DNA from: Rhabditoides inermis
Lineage: Eukaryota; Nematoda; Chromadorea; Rhabditida; Rhabditidae
Assembly (NCBI GenBank): GCA_963966185.1
Contig: CAWZYM010000010.1
Location: 203,501-267,500, forward strand
Length of the DNA: 64,000 nt
Direction of reading: 5' to 3'
Shown here: piece after piece, positions 46,284 through 59,287 of the stretch
Layout: every line of letters starts with the position of its first letter
Numbering within the stretch: position 1 is the stretch's first letter
Notes under the pieces: generated by a model
The model's input: only the letters and a program-made list of their open reading frames with translations
Database searches by the model: none
What the model was told of the DNA's origin: nothing
Made by a program: the position numbers and the translations under genes

Positions 46284-47501
46284 TAGAGAGAGCGAGAGGT
46301 AGAGAGAGAGACTAACCTTGTAGAACACCTCCGAGCACACGAATCGCGCGTGCAGAGAGCGCAGGTGCTGGTCCACCTGCAACACTTACAGTACTCTACA
46401 AACTACCGTATCCTCACACTACAAACTACCGTATCCCCACTGTACGGCTGGTATACCAAACTACAGTAACTAAGTACTTGCAGTAAATCACTCTACACTA
46501 TCACTACCCTATCTTAATGTGCTGTACATATTGATTTGTGTTACGGGTGAAGGTGGAAGGGGTACGGTAGGTTTGAGGGTAACGGATGTGTGTAGGGATG
46601 ATGTAGTGATACTGTAGAGTACTGTGTTTCCTCATCTCTACCGTACCTGCACAGCCACGGGATCGAACAGATCCGCGGCGGGTCCGCCGGCGGGGATGGA
46701 GTGAATGCGCTGGCTGCTCGTCTTCCGAACTGCCTCCGACAGAAAAGAGCACGAGCCGGTGCGCAGGCTGCAATCCGATTGTCAGGGTGGAAACATGGAA
46801 AAACGTTTGTCTCATCACTCAAAGTCAAAGAGGATGACATCTCTACTGCAAGTTATGAATAGTAGGAATGAGGAAAGTTGATAAGAGTAGCAGAAAAGAA
46901 TTGGTCTCATCAAAAGAGAAAAGTCTGCTACAATTTCTGAATAGTAGGGATGAGGAAGGTTGACTCAAAAAACCGCGCCGAGTTGAACACAAGAAACAAG
47001 CAAAAGCTACATACAAAATCGAAACGAAACTGTCGCTTCCGCAACTCGGACACACAATGATTCGCATTCGGCGGCAGCATGACTGGCCTATCACTCTCAC
47101 CCCTCTCACTCTACCGTGTCTTTTCATCTCGCCGACAAAGCGCCGCCGCCGCTACCGTTAAACAGACTGATAGTAGTCACATTCAAGTGATACATTGATA
47201 TATAGCCAATGAATGAATAAAAAAAACAATACCCACCTGATAAACTTCCGGTGCACCTGGCACGCCATCTTTGAGCAGTTGGGATCCGCGCGCGCCACAT
47301 ACTCGCGAAAGCCCTTGATCGCAAAGTGCAGCCGCACACCGTCCGACGAGCGATTCGGGTCCTGCAGCGAAAACCTCAACTACCGTAACCTCTCCGGGTA
47401 CCGTATACCTGCTCGATCCACTTCGTGAACGCCTCGAGGGCGGCGGCGTCGTCGAGACACGCGCCCAGCGAGCCAGTGAACCGCACCCGCGGCACCTCCA
47501 T
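43697..47501 (-). CDS. Axin: Axin, scaffold of the beta-catenin destruction complex
   Basis: Thirteen exons with consistent phase: 47501-47409, 47361-47237, 46767-46647, 46376-46317, 46194-45953, 45888-45682, 45576-45470, 45346-45238, 45137-45078, 44787-44699, 44463-44361, 44144-43998 and 43832-43697, giving 532 aa. Residues 1 to about 150 form an RGS domain ([44 protein letters not shown]). The last ~80 form a DIX domain ([20 protein letters not shown], then [14 protein letters not shown]). Between them are low-complexity proline/serine regions and a segment like the GSK3/beta-catenin-binding part ([20 protein letters not shown]). Length is close to nematode PRY-1. Cytosolic Wnt regulator. 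The start follows GTGTGTAG directly, suggesting a trans-splice acceptor or an upstream untranslated exon. The protein begins within the RGS fold, so a little N-terminal sequence may be missing. Confidence 0.93.
43860..43988. repeat. (GAGACA)n hexanucleotide tract
   Basis: About twenty GAGACA units with a few variants in the last Axin intron, filling it from near the donor to near the acceptor. Confidence 0.93.
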
Positions 47502-48092
47502 CTACACACCAATCGATAATCAATCGATAAACGATCAATAAATGAAGGAAACGAGAAACGCGATAAGCAAAGTGGCGCAGGTGCAAAGTGTAGTAGGTGT
47601 CATCCTCGATTCCCGCCTCTCTCTCTCACTATGCTCCGGGCAGGTTGCAAGGACCATTATGGGAAAGCGCCGTGAGCCATTGCTCTTTCTCTCTCTCCTT
47701 CCTTCTCTCACCCCACACACCCGCCCGTCCGCTCGTCCGTCTTTCATCTCACCCTTCAAACAGCCTTTCATCTCGCCGCCACGAGAGCAGACGGTCGGCG
47801 AGAGAGCGCGCCAAAGCGGGAGGAGCAGGGTGGAGATTATGGATAGATAGAGAGAGAGAAGGACGGGGAAAATGCATATGCTTGTTCCGATAACGCTGTG
47901 GAAACCATGACGCACCAGAAAAGCCGTGTCGTAAAAGCGACGTGTGTACACCGAACCGAATCGATAACTGCGAATCACTAGACACACTCGTAACAATAAC
48001 ACCAACACAAGAACAAAGTGACCACCGCGCGAATTGGCCCCAGACACAGAGTCAAATCGGGCGGCGTCTACCTAGCACCATCGGTTGCACAA

Positions 48093-48153
<61 letters not shown>

Positions 48154-50504
48154 GCGCGAAGACAGATGCACACGCACTCACTGCGGTGCGAACACGCAAA
48201 AGACAATGTGCAACAAGGCAGATCAAGGGAGGGGGGGGCAGGCAGAGACGCAGAGGCAAAGTCACTTCGAAAACCGAAAACCCTCAACCTGGAAGCGTTA
48301 AGACAAAGCAACTTGAAACAACCATAAATCGCCTTTCGGGGAAATCGCATTATACAAAGTCTAGAAGGGAGACACATTCGCAGCGATCCGCCATCTGCCG
48401 GGCACTCTTTAATCGAGCGATCGCGAAACGAGCATTCCTCTCCTACACTCCCCTCACCAAATCACCGCACGATGAGAGCTCATAAACGATAAAACACTCC
48501 TCTTCTCTCCCTATCCACCCCTTGGCGCGATCCGCTTCACACGATTACGTAAACACAATACGTTTTGTCCAACCAAAACACACGATACGGTTTCAACAAG
48601 ATCGCGACAAGGTTCAAAGTTTGTCGAGAGTCGAGATTGAGAGAGAGAGGGTGTGGTTGAACACCGTTTACGTATGTCACACACACAGACCAATCCGCCT
48701 ACTGAGAGATCGACTCTCAAGTGACCCCAGCAAACACGAACGCTACTTCACATTCTCTCTCTCTCTCTCTCTCTCCCTATTCCCTGCCCTCTCCCTATTC
48801 CATTCACACAGCATCTCTGCAAGTGTGAATGAAGCGGCAGCGGCGCACTCACTCATCATCTCCCTGCCACTAGCCGCGTCACATCAAACGACACCGACTC
48901 GCAAGCCATCCATCCAAACACTCTCTGCTCACACCACTTCTAATCCACGCCGCGCGCCAACAATACAAGCTCTCGCGCAGGCACAAAACTTTGAAAGGGA
49001 GCCAAACCGCGAGAGGAGAAAACCACGACTCACCAACAAAGATGAGCTTGACTGACACATGCGCGAAACGCGCAGCTGACCCCAGCAGCAGGCGGCGTCT
49101 GTCCATAAACCTCCCCGCTCGTCGTCGCTCCATCAAACTGTCACCCTCGCGCGGTTCCCGCATCATCATAATACCATTTGTTTACGTCGCCTGCCACACA
49201 CGCCTCTTCGACCTCTCGCGACCATATTTGGAGAGATCTGGGGAGATTATACACACACACACCATCCTCTGTCCCTCAACGCTCATCCGTCATTCCAGTC
49301 GGGCAGGCCAGGCGAGGAAGTGGGCCGCGCTAGCAGCAATCCAGCAGTCATCCAGCCGATAGCAAAAGTAGCGGGTCTGAGAAGATAGGAAGAGCACCAC
49401 TTTTGGCGGTGCTCCTCTCGTACCTCCCGGGTTGACTCTTGGAAACTATCTTTATTTACCCTCCCTTCGAAATCTTCCTTCAAACAGTATGTTTAGAAAC
49501 CAACGCTCATCCGTCATGTGCCAGCCGGAGCCGGGCGAGGAAGTGAGCCGAGAAGGACACCACCAATCCAGAAATCATCCCATATTTCGAATATAGCAGT
49601 CTCTTTACAACTTCCTTTACAACACCTTCAAACAGTGTTTCGAAACTCGGTTGTTTCAAAGCCGACCGACCACACATGGACGTGACAAAACCAGCCAGAG
49701 GACGTTCAGATTTCTGCGTTTCCATTCCACCATAAATATCGGCGAGCTACCAGCGACACAAATCAAGCGAGCCGAGGACGCGCATCCGAGTGACAGAAGA
49801 CTGACAGGGTGACGGGATACAAATGCGCCAACCGACAAGCTCGCCATCCAATTTGCATATCAAGCAGGCACTGCGCGCGGACATGCATCGATCACAACAC
49901 GAAACACACAAGCAGGTGGAATCGATATGTTCGGTGAGTTGGGAGGGGAAAAGAGAGAGGGTGGGGACTACTGGGCGAGTGAAGAATGAGCCAGTGCGAG
50001 AGAGAGCAGAGAGTGATTAGTCAATTCTCCACTCGTCTCTCTCTCCCCCCAGCCGCTTCCCCTGACACGCAAGTGATAGCCAGCCAGTGTGTTCCTTTCA
50101 TCTCACCGCCGCTGATAGAGTCAATCACTACTCTCCGCCATATCACACAACGCGCCACACCACGCGAGTGTGGAAAAAGGGCTTCACATTTTCTCGCTAA
50201 TTCAATACAGTGCAATATTAGTTAGATATTAGTTAGATAGGAGCACATCCTCGCTTGGAACGAAAATAAAAGGCCACAAAATGCACAAAACATATGCAAA
50301 ACATTTATTCCAACATCGTCAAACTATGTCACTCGTAAGCATCTCAAACACACACAGGGATATCAAGTATCAGTCAGATATCAATCAATCAATCAATCTA
50401 TCAACAACACATAGTGAGAACAATCATCGGTGAAGCGGGCGTCAAACAACACAACAACAATTACACTAATCAATAATCAGTCAATTAATCAATAAATCGA
50501 TATT
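47502..50504. other. Spacer between the NUP93 3' end and Axin: no gene supported
   Basis: Three kilobases upstream of Axin and downstream of NUP93, both on the minus strand. Open frames (for example 48522-49055 plus) are serine-rich or arginine-rich low complexity without domains. A GA tract lies at 48100-48155. A phrase of about 50 bp (CAACGCTCATCCGTCAT ... GGCGAGGAAGTG) is repeated at 49280-49330 and 49500-49545. GTTTCGAA-type sequence occurs near 49640. The Axin promoter and any 5' untranslated exons should be here. Confidence 0.5.
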
Positions 50505-53500
50505 CTATGAGATTGTCGCCTGCATCTGCAGAAGCTTCGAGTTGACGTGTGCGGGGAACTGAAATTATATAAATTCAGAAATGTCAGACTCTCTTTTCAC
50601 AAAATTATACAGCTTTCGTCCAACAAACTCTAAAAGTGCTAGAAAAAAAAGTTGATTTATAAGATAAAACAGTCTACATAAGAATCCAAACGGAAGCAAT
50701 AACAGTTTCCTAGGAACCATACCTTGTACCTATACCGTACCATACCATACCATCATAGGTTCTTATGAATGATTTCGTTTTTGAACGTGTCATGATCATT
50801 TGCGATTCCGGATAAACAGTTTGATTTGATTGGATACCTTGTACGGCACCGTTGCCGCGTAGAGCACCACCGCGTTGGCCTGCTTCACCAGGGCGGTGCG
50901 GGTGCGCGCGTCCACCGCCCCGCCCACTCCGGCTCCGCCCACTCCGGCAACACACGCGCGCATCACGTGCACGCACACGTCCGGCAGCACCTCGCGCACC
51001 TGAGACAAGAGATTGGGATAGATCTCTTTCTCTCTATCTCTCTCTTCCTCCCTCTCCCTTTTTCTCTAATTCTCTCTCCCTCCCCTATCCCTCTCTCTTC
51101 CTCTCTCTCTCTCCCTCCCTTCCCACCTTCTCCGGCACGAGATGGAACTGGGTGAGGTGCTTGTGGATCGCGTCTCCGCCGGCAGGCAGCAGATTCAAGC
51201 CCTGAATATGCCAGTCTCATCTCTCTCTCTCTCTCTCTCCTTCTCTCTCTCCCCCCCTCCCCCTCCCTCCCCCCTACCTTGAGCACTGTCAACGCATCGA
51301 CGACCCTGCCCGCCTCGCACAGACTGACCAGTCCGGCAATGTCTATGAGTTGACAGAGAGTCGACAGACCGTCGGCCCGCACGCCGCGATTACCTGCAAT
51401 ATTGCATTGAATTTATTACAGAAAAATCTGCGTCACACAAATCACAATCACATTAAAAAAAATAACCCGAATCAATCAATTCAATGGAGAAGTGGGGAAG
51501 GTGAGAGAGGAAGAGATCTCAAATAGGTATTGATCGCAATAGGTATTGATCATAATCATTTCAGTTTCAGTCCATCTCATGTGTGCAATATGTACACGAA
51601 TAAGCGATTCCGGATAAACATAATTTGATTTCGATTCTAGTATCATTTCCTGTCAATTCCAGAACACCATCGAGTGCTACCCTGCTCCACGTCACCTATG
51701 ACGTCATCTCATATGACATCATCATCTCCCTCACCACTTCGACCCACCTCCCAGCATCTTCTCGGCGCGAGCCACCGCTCCGTCCAGCGTCGCGCCTGGA
51801 CCCGACCTGTAACACACTCTTGATAATACAGTACCCTCTACATCTACAGTACCCTCTACCATATACAGCACCCACCAGATATACAGTACCCTCCACATCT
51901 ACAGTACCCTCTACCATCTACAGTACCCTCTACATCTACAGTACCACTCTACCGTCTACAGTACCCACACCGTACCTGATCGCCTCGGCCAGCTCTCCGC
52001 ACATGAGATGCGTGGCGCGGCTGGGGTCGCCGGCGAGGAGGTAGAGTTGGACGGCCTGGAAGGGAGATCCGTGTTCTGGCCTCTCTATCTCTCTCTCTCT
52101 CCCTCCCTCTCCCTCTCTTTCTCTCTCTCTCTTTCTCACTCCCTCTCTCTCTCCCTAGCTCCTCCTTCCTCTCTGCCTCTCTCTCTTTTTCTCCCTGTCT
52201 TTCTCTCTTTTTCTCTCTGTCTCTCTCTTTCTCTCTCTCTCCCCCCATACCTGCTCCACCTCTCCGTTCAGCTCCGTGTCCTTGGCGACGCGCGCGATCA
52301 ACTCCAGCGGCTCCACGTCGTACCTGAAAGTTGACAAAATAATTTACAATTTACATAGTTTGATGACGATTTTTTTGCCCTTGAACCTTGAACATTAAAA
52401 TTAACTGAATTCGTCGTCACAAAGTCATATTCTCCTCTCACTCACTCATTGATTATAGTACATTTCTATGATCATTCCTTCCCCCACAATATATGCGCCT
52501 ATCAATATGGCAATGGCTATTCCCCGCTCCAAACTCATTGATGCTCGATGCTCGTTTCCATGATAATCCATTCCCCCAATAACCAATCTGCATCCACCCT
52601 CGCCCCCCCAACGGATCTCCCACGAGCAGAACCGTTTCTCTTTCATCCCATACTCCATACGTCATACCATTTCTCTCTCATCACCCCCCCCCCCACTCAC
52701 TGATGGATCAGCCCCTCCACCCTCCTGTCCATCAGTCTTTCACTATCAACATGTATGTACATCCGTCCGTCTTTCCGCTTATCCATTCATCCCATATGCC
52801 ATACGCCATTCCATGTCTCTCTCATTACCCCCCCCCCCCCGCACTCACTGATCGATCAGCCCCTCGACCCTCCGGCCGTTGTCGTTGAGGAATCCGAGTA
52901 TGGCGGCCGTCTCGCCCGACAGGTACACGGCCCGAGACACGGCCATCTCAAACACACACCCGCCGGAAGGGGTGCGCACGCCCTGAACCGAACAAATCAA
53001 TTAATCATCTCACAATCAATTCATAATCACTATCAATCAATCAATCAATACGTTGAGTGTGGAAATATCACCACTATCGGGTGAAGACAGAAGGCAAGAA
53101 GTAATGTCAATGCAATCAATAACCCTACCTTGAGCAGGAACCAGTAGAATACATCATCTCACAATCAATCCCTGATCACTATCAAACAAACAATCAATAC
53201 CAATACTAACAGCATACAGAAGAAGACAGAAGGCAAGAAGGCATGTGTCAATGCAATCAATAGTGCAATCAATAATCTCTACCTTGAGCAGGAACCAGTA
53301 GTCGAGCGCGCGCGCCACGTCGCTCAGCTCAAACTCCTTAGTGTACACCACCAACAGGCGGGCGAGGTTGAGGCGGCAGCGGACGGACGAGTCGTCCGTG
53401 ACCACTGCAAGCATACAATCACGGACCTTTCAAGAAATAAAAATGATAAAAGTGTGATCAGTCTCTTGAAAACAGTCAGACTATCCGACCCTACGAAACG

Positions 53501-56500
53501 TCTTCGAACGGACACTGTGTCAGGTCGCGTTTCGAAGATATCTATAATCGACACATCGTACATCGACTCACGCATCTTGTCGTCGCTCTTGTCAGCCAGA
53601 CGCAGCAGGCCGCAGTGGTGCGCGAGCACCGCCACATGGACGGCGTCAGTGATCTGCAATGAGAAAGTCCGTATTCACCCATATTGTACGAAAAGTCCGT
53701 ATTCCATGTCTATGACTATGTCTTCCCTCCTCCCACGTCAGTGATCTGCAATGCCACACCATCGACGACAAGTCCGTATTATAGCTTTATCATCTGATAC
53801 CGAATCGCTTTATCCCCTCCTCACCTCACCGCACCTCCTACACAGTCTCATGTATAATATTATTCTGGGAGATAGTTCGCCAGATTACGGTAGAAAATCG
53901 ATCTACTCTCGAGTCGCATTCGATCTACCTTCTAGTCGTGAGGAGACCCAAGCGCGCGCTTTCAAACGATAATATTGATCAAAGAAGCCGGCATGCGAAT
54001 CAAAGAGGCCGCGCAACACTCGACCATTTGCCCGCGCTGTCTGGCCTCTCTCGCTCGAAACTGAGTTTCGCCAACTGACCCCGGCTGGCAATAAGAGAAA
54101 CTATCCACTAGGCGGCGACTATACACAGTCTTCGCCACAACTTCTACCGTATGCTTCTGATCCATCAAACTCCCACCCCTCACCTCTCCGCAGTCGAGCC
54201 ACACGTCCTTATAGCTTTCTCTTCTGATACCGACCCTTCATCCTCCCTCTCTCTCCCTTCCCCTCCTCACCTCTCCACAATCGAACAGCAGCTGCACGGC
54301 CCGCTCCCACTGTCCGCTCAACCAGAGCGCCGAGAAGTACAGGTGCCACTGCGACGCGTCCCCACCCATAAAGTACGACTCGCCTGGCATAGGTGGAAGT
54401 TAATGAAACAGGTGAAGGTAAAGGTATCCCCCGATACGAAGAGATTACTCGAGAATATACGACTCGGAAGATACGTTCTTGTTCACTTGTTTGTTCACAA
54501 GTTTTTGTAAGACTCGCACTCGCCTAAGAGAAGACGTTTGGTGGAAAACGGTCTCACTTGGAAGGCATCTAGGCATCCATTACAACAGGAGAGAGGGCAA
54601 ACAACAACAACAACAAACAAACAACAACAAACAAACAAACAACCCGCTCACCAAACTCGCAGCTGATCAGCCGCTGCAGCTCGGCAAGCAGCGCGGGAGT
54701 CGACTGCGAGTCCACCTGCAAGAAAAGGAGATGGTCAGCTTCTCTAGTCGCTTCACTAATCACATATTTACTATTTCAATTATAGTATCTCACTTATCTA
54801 TTCCCTTAGCATGATCGCACTTAGAATTGAAACCACTCCTCCAGATCGGACTGCATACTTCGGAGATGTTCAGAAATCACGACTACAAGTAAAGGAGCGG
54901 TCAGTATCTCACTTGTCTATTCCCTTATAGCATGATCGCATTCGAAATTGAAACCAGTCCTCCAGACCAAGAGCACCGCGTAGTGCAGTAGTTAGCGATG
55001 TCCGCTATACTCGGTGGGTCGGGGGTTCGATCACCCTCCCGGGCGCTTGACCGTACCAAGGTGATAAAGTCGTTGGAAAATCGTTGAACTATGGTGTAGT
55101 GCCATAGACCTCCCACGACCCCCTCCGCAGAGTGAATCTCTTGAATCGGAGGGATACCTTTACCTTTACCTCCAGACCAAACTGTGCCTTTCGAAGGAGT
55201 TTCGAAATGTTTTCGAAGACAGCCCAAATCGATTATCGATTGATTGATCGATGGCTACCTTGAGCGCGTAGAGCTTGAGCCACAGCCAGTTCTCCATGTT
55301 GTCGGCGAGCGGCGTCTCCTGAATACGAGGCATTTATTTCACCACTCTAATCGATATCTCCACAAACCCTCAAATCAAATCAAATGAAATAATTATCTAG
55401 AATCGCATTTTCATGATTCATGTACATATAGCATGAGAGGTGTTCGACTAGAGCTTAAAGGGAGTGTACGCTCTGAATTTCTAAGTTGAGTTAGCACCGG
55501 GATGTGAAAATATGTTGAAAATGATATACTTTTGTTAATGCAACTATGTGTCGGAGATGCCTATCAGTCGATGAAAAATTCTGTTAAACATTGAAAATTG
55601 GCACCAATTGGCACCAATTTCTGCACTTTGATACATTTTGCGCTCAATTTTCACTAACTCGCAGACATTTTCAGCAAATAGTTGTATTGTCAAAACTGAG
55701 TCGTTTTCAACATATTTTCACATCCCGGTGCTAAGTCAACTTCGGAATTCAGAGTGTACACTCCCTTTAAGGTAGGACCATCACAAACCCTCTTTCTAGT
55801 TAGCCCTGTCAGATATTTCTCACGTTTCACTCACAGATCTTATACACTACAACACTACACAACAGTCCTCTCCCTAGCTACGCTTGAACACAATCCTGTT
55901 CCACCTACCACCCCGCTATCTAGATCTTCAACAGACACCCCTCCTTAGATTGCCGTCTCCCTTCCCCCTCTCAGTCTCCTCCTCCTCCTTCTCACCCTCA
56001 CCTATCCGAGAACTTCTACATACATGTCAGTTTCCTTTCCTAGTCCCTAGCCACATCTCCCCTCCCAGACTCTCGTCTCCTCCTCCTCCTCCTCCTCCAA
56101 CTTCTCTCCCCCCACCTGTCCGAGTAGCGCAGCATAGCACGCCCTCCTGTGCACGTCCCGCGCCGCCGACGCCTCGTGCCGCCACTCCACCTTCAGCTTC
56201 GTCTTCATGTCCGAATCCAGCCTGCAAAAGGAGGAAAAATCATGTGACTTTGGTCACAAACATCATAGGATTGAGCATGCTATCAATAATTAAGAGTGTG
56301 TATAAAATACAACACATATTCAGATAAAACTATTTCGGATAAGCGATTGATTGATTGTATAGTAATGCAGTCACCCTCACCTCACTCCCCCTGCTGCCAG
56401 ATGGTTCAACGCGGCGGTGAGCTGCGCCGCTCGCGGGTTGTGGACGGCGGAGAGCGCGTCCCGAGCCGCCGCCACCTCGCCCGCCCGAAGACACGTGTAG

Positions 56501-59287
56501 ATCACCTAGAACAACAATCACATGGGGGGGGGGCAATTCATCCACCTACAAACCTACAGTATCATTACAACATCTACAATAAGCAATCGACATGCTACGG
56601 TATCTCGCACGACACATCGCCCGCCCGAAGACACGTGTAGATCACCTGGACCGGACACGAGTATGTAATATGTATACCTTTACAAAATGAAACGATTGTA
56701 GCAAGGCAAGTTCATTTCACCTACAGTATCAATACAACAATAACATGTAGGAATGCGAACTCATTCCAACTACATTCAACTGAAGTGACCGCATGTAACA
56801 ACACAACAATCACATGGGGGTATGCGTTCCCCTCCAGTATCCCTACAAACTAGAACATCTACAATAATCAAGCAAACAACCCTTCCTTCACGCATACTAA
56901 ACCCTTTGTGTGTTATCTGCGTTGGTGCAATTTTGATATTGGCAGTAAATCAATTCAACACGGAGGAATTCATTCCCTTACATCTACAGTATCCCTACAA
57001 CATTTTACAGTAGCCCACATCCTACAGTATACCCACCTGCCACACGGGCAGCCCGTCCACCGCGCCGTCCTCGTTCTCCACGTACTCGACGTCTTGGGCC
57101 TTGAGGAAGGCGGCGACAAGGCCCCTGGTGCCCGGCACGCCGCCCCTCTCGGCGCGCTCCAGGTTACGCTCCACCACACCGCGCATGTACGTCACGAAGC
57201 TGGAGAGAGGGGGGAGATCAGTAAGATCGACGGTCTGTTCCTCCTCGTCTGACTGTCTCTCTGGCTACTGTATCAGGATGACTTTCACCGAAACAATGTG
57301 GGGTGAGAACGGTTTCTAAAGTAGCAGTCAGTCTCTTCGAAACTCCCTTCGACACGCCTTCGAAACATGACCAAACGTGTTCCGCAGGCGTTTCGAAGAG
57401 GTTGTTTCAAAGAGATTTTTCTGCCTTATCAACTTTCGATGGTGCATGGTGATCAGGAGTCCAAGAGAGAGTGAGGTGGGAATATTGGTTATGCGATGCT
57501 TTGCTATCTACATTATGAGTGCAACCTACGAACGTCTTCTGGAGGTAAGTGGATGCGTTGTCGACAATCGTCGCGCACGCCTGCTGCTCGTTCTGCGAGG
57601 CGGACGCCTGAATGAGTGAGTAAACAACAACAACAACAACAGCAGCAGCAGCAGCAGCAGCAAACAACAAACAACCAAACAATGAGGGTTTCTTTCAAAG
57701 AGGAAAGAAGATCAAGCCGAGCAAAATAGCTAGATACACAACGGAATCCTGTGTCGAAACTTTAAAACAAACAATGAGGAATAGACAAAGCAGAGAGAGT
57801 AGTTCACAAACAAACAAACAAAACAAACAAACAAACAAACAAACAAACAACCCCGCCTTTGCGTGGCACATGGCGGCCGCCTCGGCCCACACCTCTGCGA
57901 GATGGCCGTCGGTGCCCGCCTCGGAGGCGGCCTCCGAAAACAGCTGGCACAGGTTCTGTAAACGTGTCAGTATATATTCGAAGAGTATACGCATTCTCCA
58001 CGCAATTTCCTATTCACACGTGAAACACTCCTGAACGTCCGCGCGTCCTCCGGTCTTTCAGAATCTCCCTAATACGTCGCCATACGGTCTGCCTTTCGAA
58101 ACACATTGAAATGCTTGTCTGAGAGACTGGCCACTGACTGCATCCTAACGCACCTTTGTCTTTCCGCTGCGCAGCCACTTGGCGAGCCGGTCGCCGAACA
58201 CGAGCTCGCGCCGGCTCGTCATCGCCGAGCTCACCACACCTGATCGGAGCCAGTCGGACGGTTTCTGCAAATGCAATACAGTAACATACAGTAACCCTGT
58301 GTGGAAGAAGTGTTCGATGTTACTTATCAATTAGTCAATTCAACATTGACCACATCGTACAAGAAGTATGAAAGGATCAATTAATAACAATATTTAAATA
58401 ATTTATAATTTATCCGGTCTTGCATAATATGAGATGTTTAGCGATATTATTAATATTAAAATAATATTAATAAATAAATCATACCCACCTTTCCGCTCCT
58501 CGCATTATTCGCGGGCTGGATGGTGGGCTGCGGCTGCGAGAGCAGCACGTGGTTGAAGAACGCCCGCTCCGACTCCAGACGAACCTGCGCATCATAGAGT
58601 ACGGTAGAAGGGATAGATACGGTACCCTCTCGACGTCCTCGTCCCACTCGGCCTGCTGCTGGCGCTCGTCGCATACGGCGGTCACCTGATTTTGACCAAA
58701 AACAATTTGTAAACATAAACCGTACTTACCGGTTGCTGGAGCTGCGGGGCCTGTCCGCCAAGTACCACGCCCTTCTCGCCAAACAGAAAAGAGCGCTGCA
58801 AGTGAAGAACATAACTGATATAAGGCTCCATATCACACATAACTTCAGGACGTAGTACCGCGTAGTCAGAATCGTTGAAAAAACCATGTGTATTTCGAAG
58901 TGGTTATAGGGAATTGGTAGGTAGTGTAATTTGGTTTGGGGCTATTTGTAGGTAGTTGAAAGCCATTTTGGGCGTAGTTTGAAGAACATGTTCGCTACTT
59001 TAACTTCACAAAAACTATATCAAAACCCACAGGGGCGTTCCCGTCGGCGGCTTTCCTCTTCCACAGATGCTCGCTCGAGCGAAAGATGTTGTTGAGGTCG
59101 GTGTCAAAGCTCGCGCCATACGTGCGCTGTAAACAAGTTCAACATGTTTTACAATAAATTACAATAGAATCAAGACACTAACCTTCTCGGCGGTGGCCGA
59201 GGAGGAGGAGGCGCCAATCTGTTTCTGGATGTTTTCGGCGGTGAGTCGCTCAGCGCGCTGCAGAATGTCATCGAAAGCCGACGACAT
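50505..59287 (-). CDS. NUP93: NUP93, nuclear pore inner-ring scaffold nucleoporin
   Basis: Twenty-four exons, all phase-consistent, from ATG at 59287 to TAG at 50505, 764 aa: 59287-59183, 59126-59031, 58795-58730, 58685-58626, 58584-58489, 58264-58154, 57955-57857, 57607-57534, 57199-57037, 56505-56381, 56221-56116, 55318-55259, 54715-54652, 54383-54271, 53653-53572, 53404-53283, 52982-52849, 52323-52251, 52055-51976, 51806-51748, 51393-51278, 51201-51127, 50999-50838 and 50558-50505. NUP93 is an alpha-solenoid linking inner-ring subunits of the pore. Diagnostic parts are MENWLWLKLYAL, GESYFMGG, LLVVYTKEFELSDVARALDY, NGRRVEGLIDQ and the C-terminal KLLQMQATIS. Nematode orthologue is npp-13. 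The intron after 57857 starts with GC. TGGTAG lies three bases before the ATG. Several introns carry duplicated exon ends. Confidence 0.95.
54822..54965. repeat. ~75-bp direct tandem duplication
   Basis: AGTATCTCACTTATCTATTC ... GAATTGAAACCACTCCTCCAGA (54785-54845) recurs slightly changed at 54904-54966. The second copy is the SINE target. Confidence 0.7.
54959..55180 (+). mobile_element. tRNA-derived SINE with 12-bp target-site duplication
   Basis: The 198-bp insert 54971-55168 is flanked by a perfect direct repeat CCTCCAGACCAA (54959-54970 and 55169-55180). It starts with a tRNA-like head: A-box-like TAGTGCAGTAGTTAGCG, B box GGGTTCGATCACCC. It continues with a tRNA-unrelated body and ends in a TTTACC simple repeat, the typical tail of RTE-mobilised SINEs. 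It sits in a NUP93 intron, opposite to the gene's strand. Confidence 0.9.
55455..55770. mobile_element. TTAA-flanked foldback MITE
   Basis: TTAA is followed by AGGGAGTGTACGCTCTGAAT. The right end is ATTCAGAGTGTACACTCCCT then TTAA. The complementary arms extend about 85 bp (AGCACCGGGATGTGAAAATA against TATTTTCACATCCCGGTGCT). TTAA duplication and AGGG-type ends suggest a piggyBac-like non-autonomous element, in the NUP93 intron between exons 56221-56116 and 55318-55259. Confidence 0.8.
57320..57420. mobile_element. GTTTCGAA-family short MITE (representative copy)
   Basis: Begins TAAAGTAGCAGTCAGTCTCT-TCGAAAC and carries inverted TTTCGAA segments. Other members lie at about 25930-26020, 26091-26260, 26885-26983, 39540-39625, 53450-53550, 58050-58140 and 63045-63120. 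Ends resemble (A)AAGTGCGGTCAGTCTCTTCG on one side and its complement on the other. Confidence 0.7.
57615..57672. repeat. CAA/CAG trinucleotide tract in a NUP93 intron
   Basis: CAACAACAACAACAACAGCAGCAGCAGCAGCAG lies just downstream of an exon acceptor; the AAAC/CAAA repeat at 57808-57852 is in the same intron. Confidence 0.85.

Noticed and set aside
48522..49055. 177-codon plus-strand frame upstream of Axin
   Set aside because: No start context, no domain, CT-repeat content in the middle, no splice-consistent continuation.
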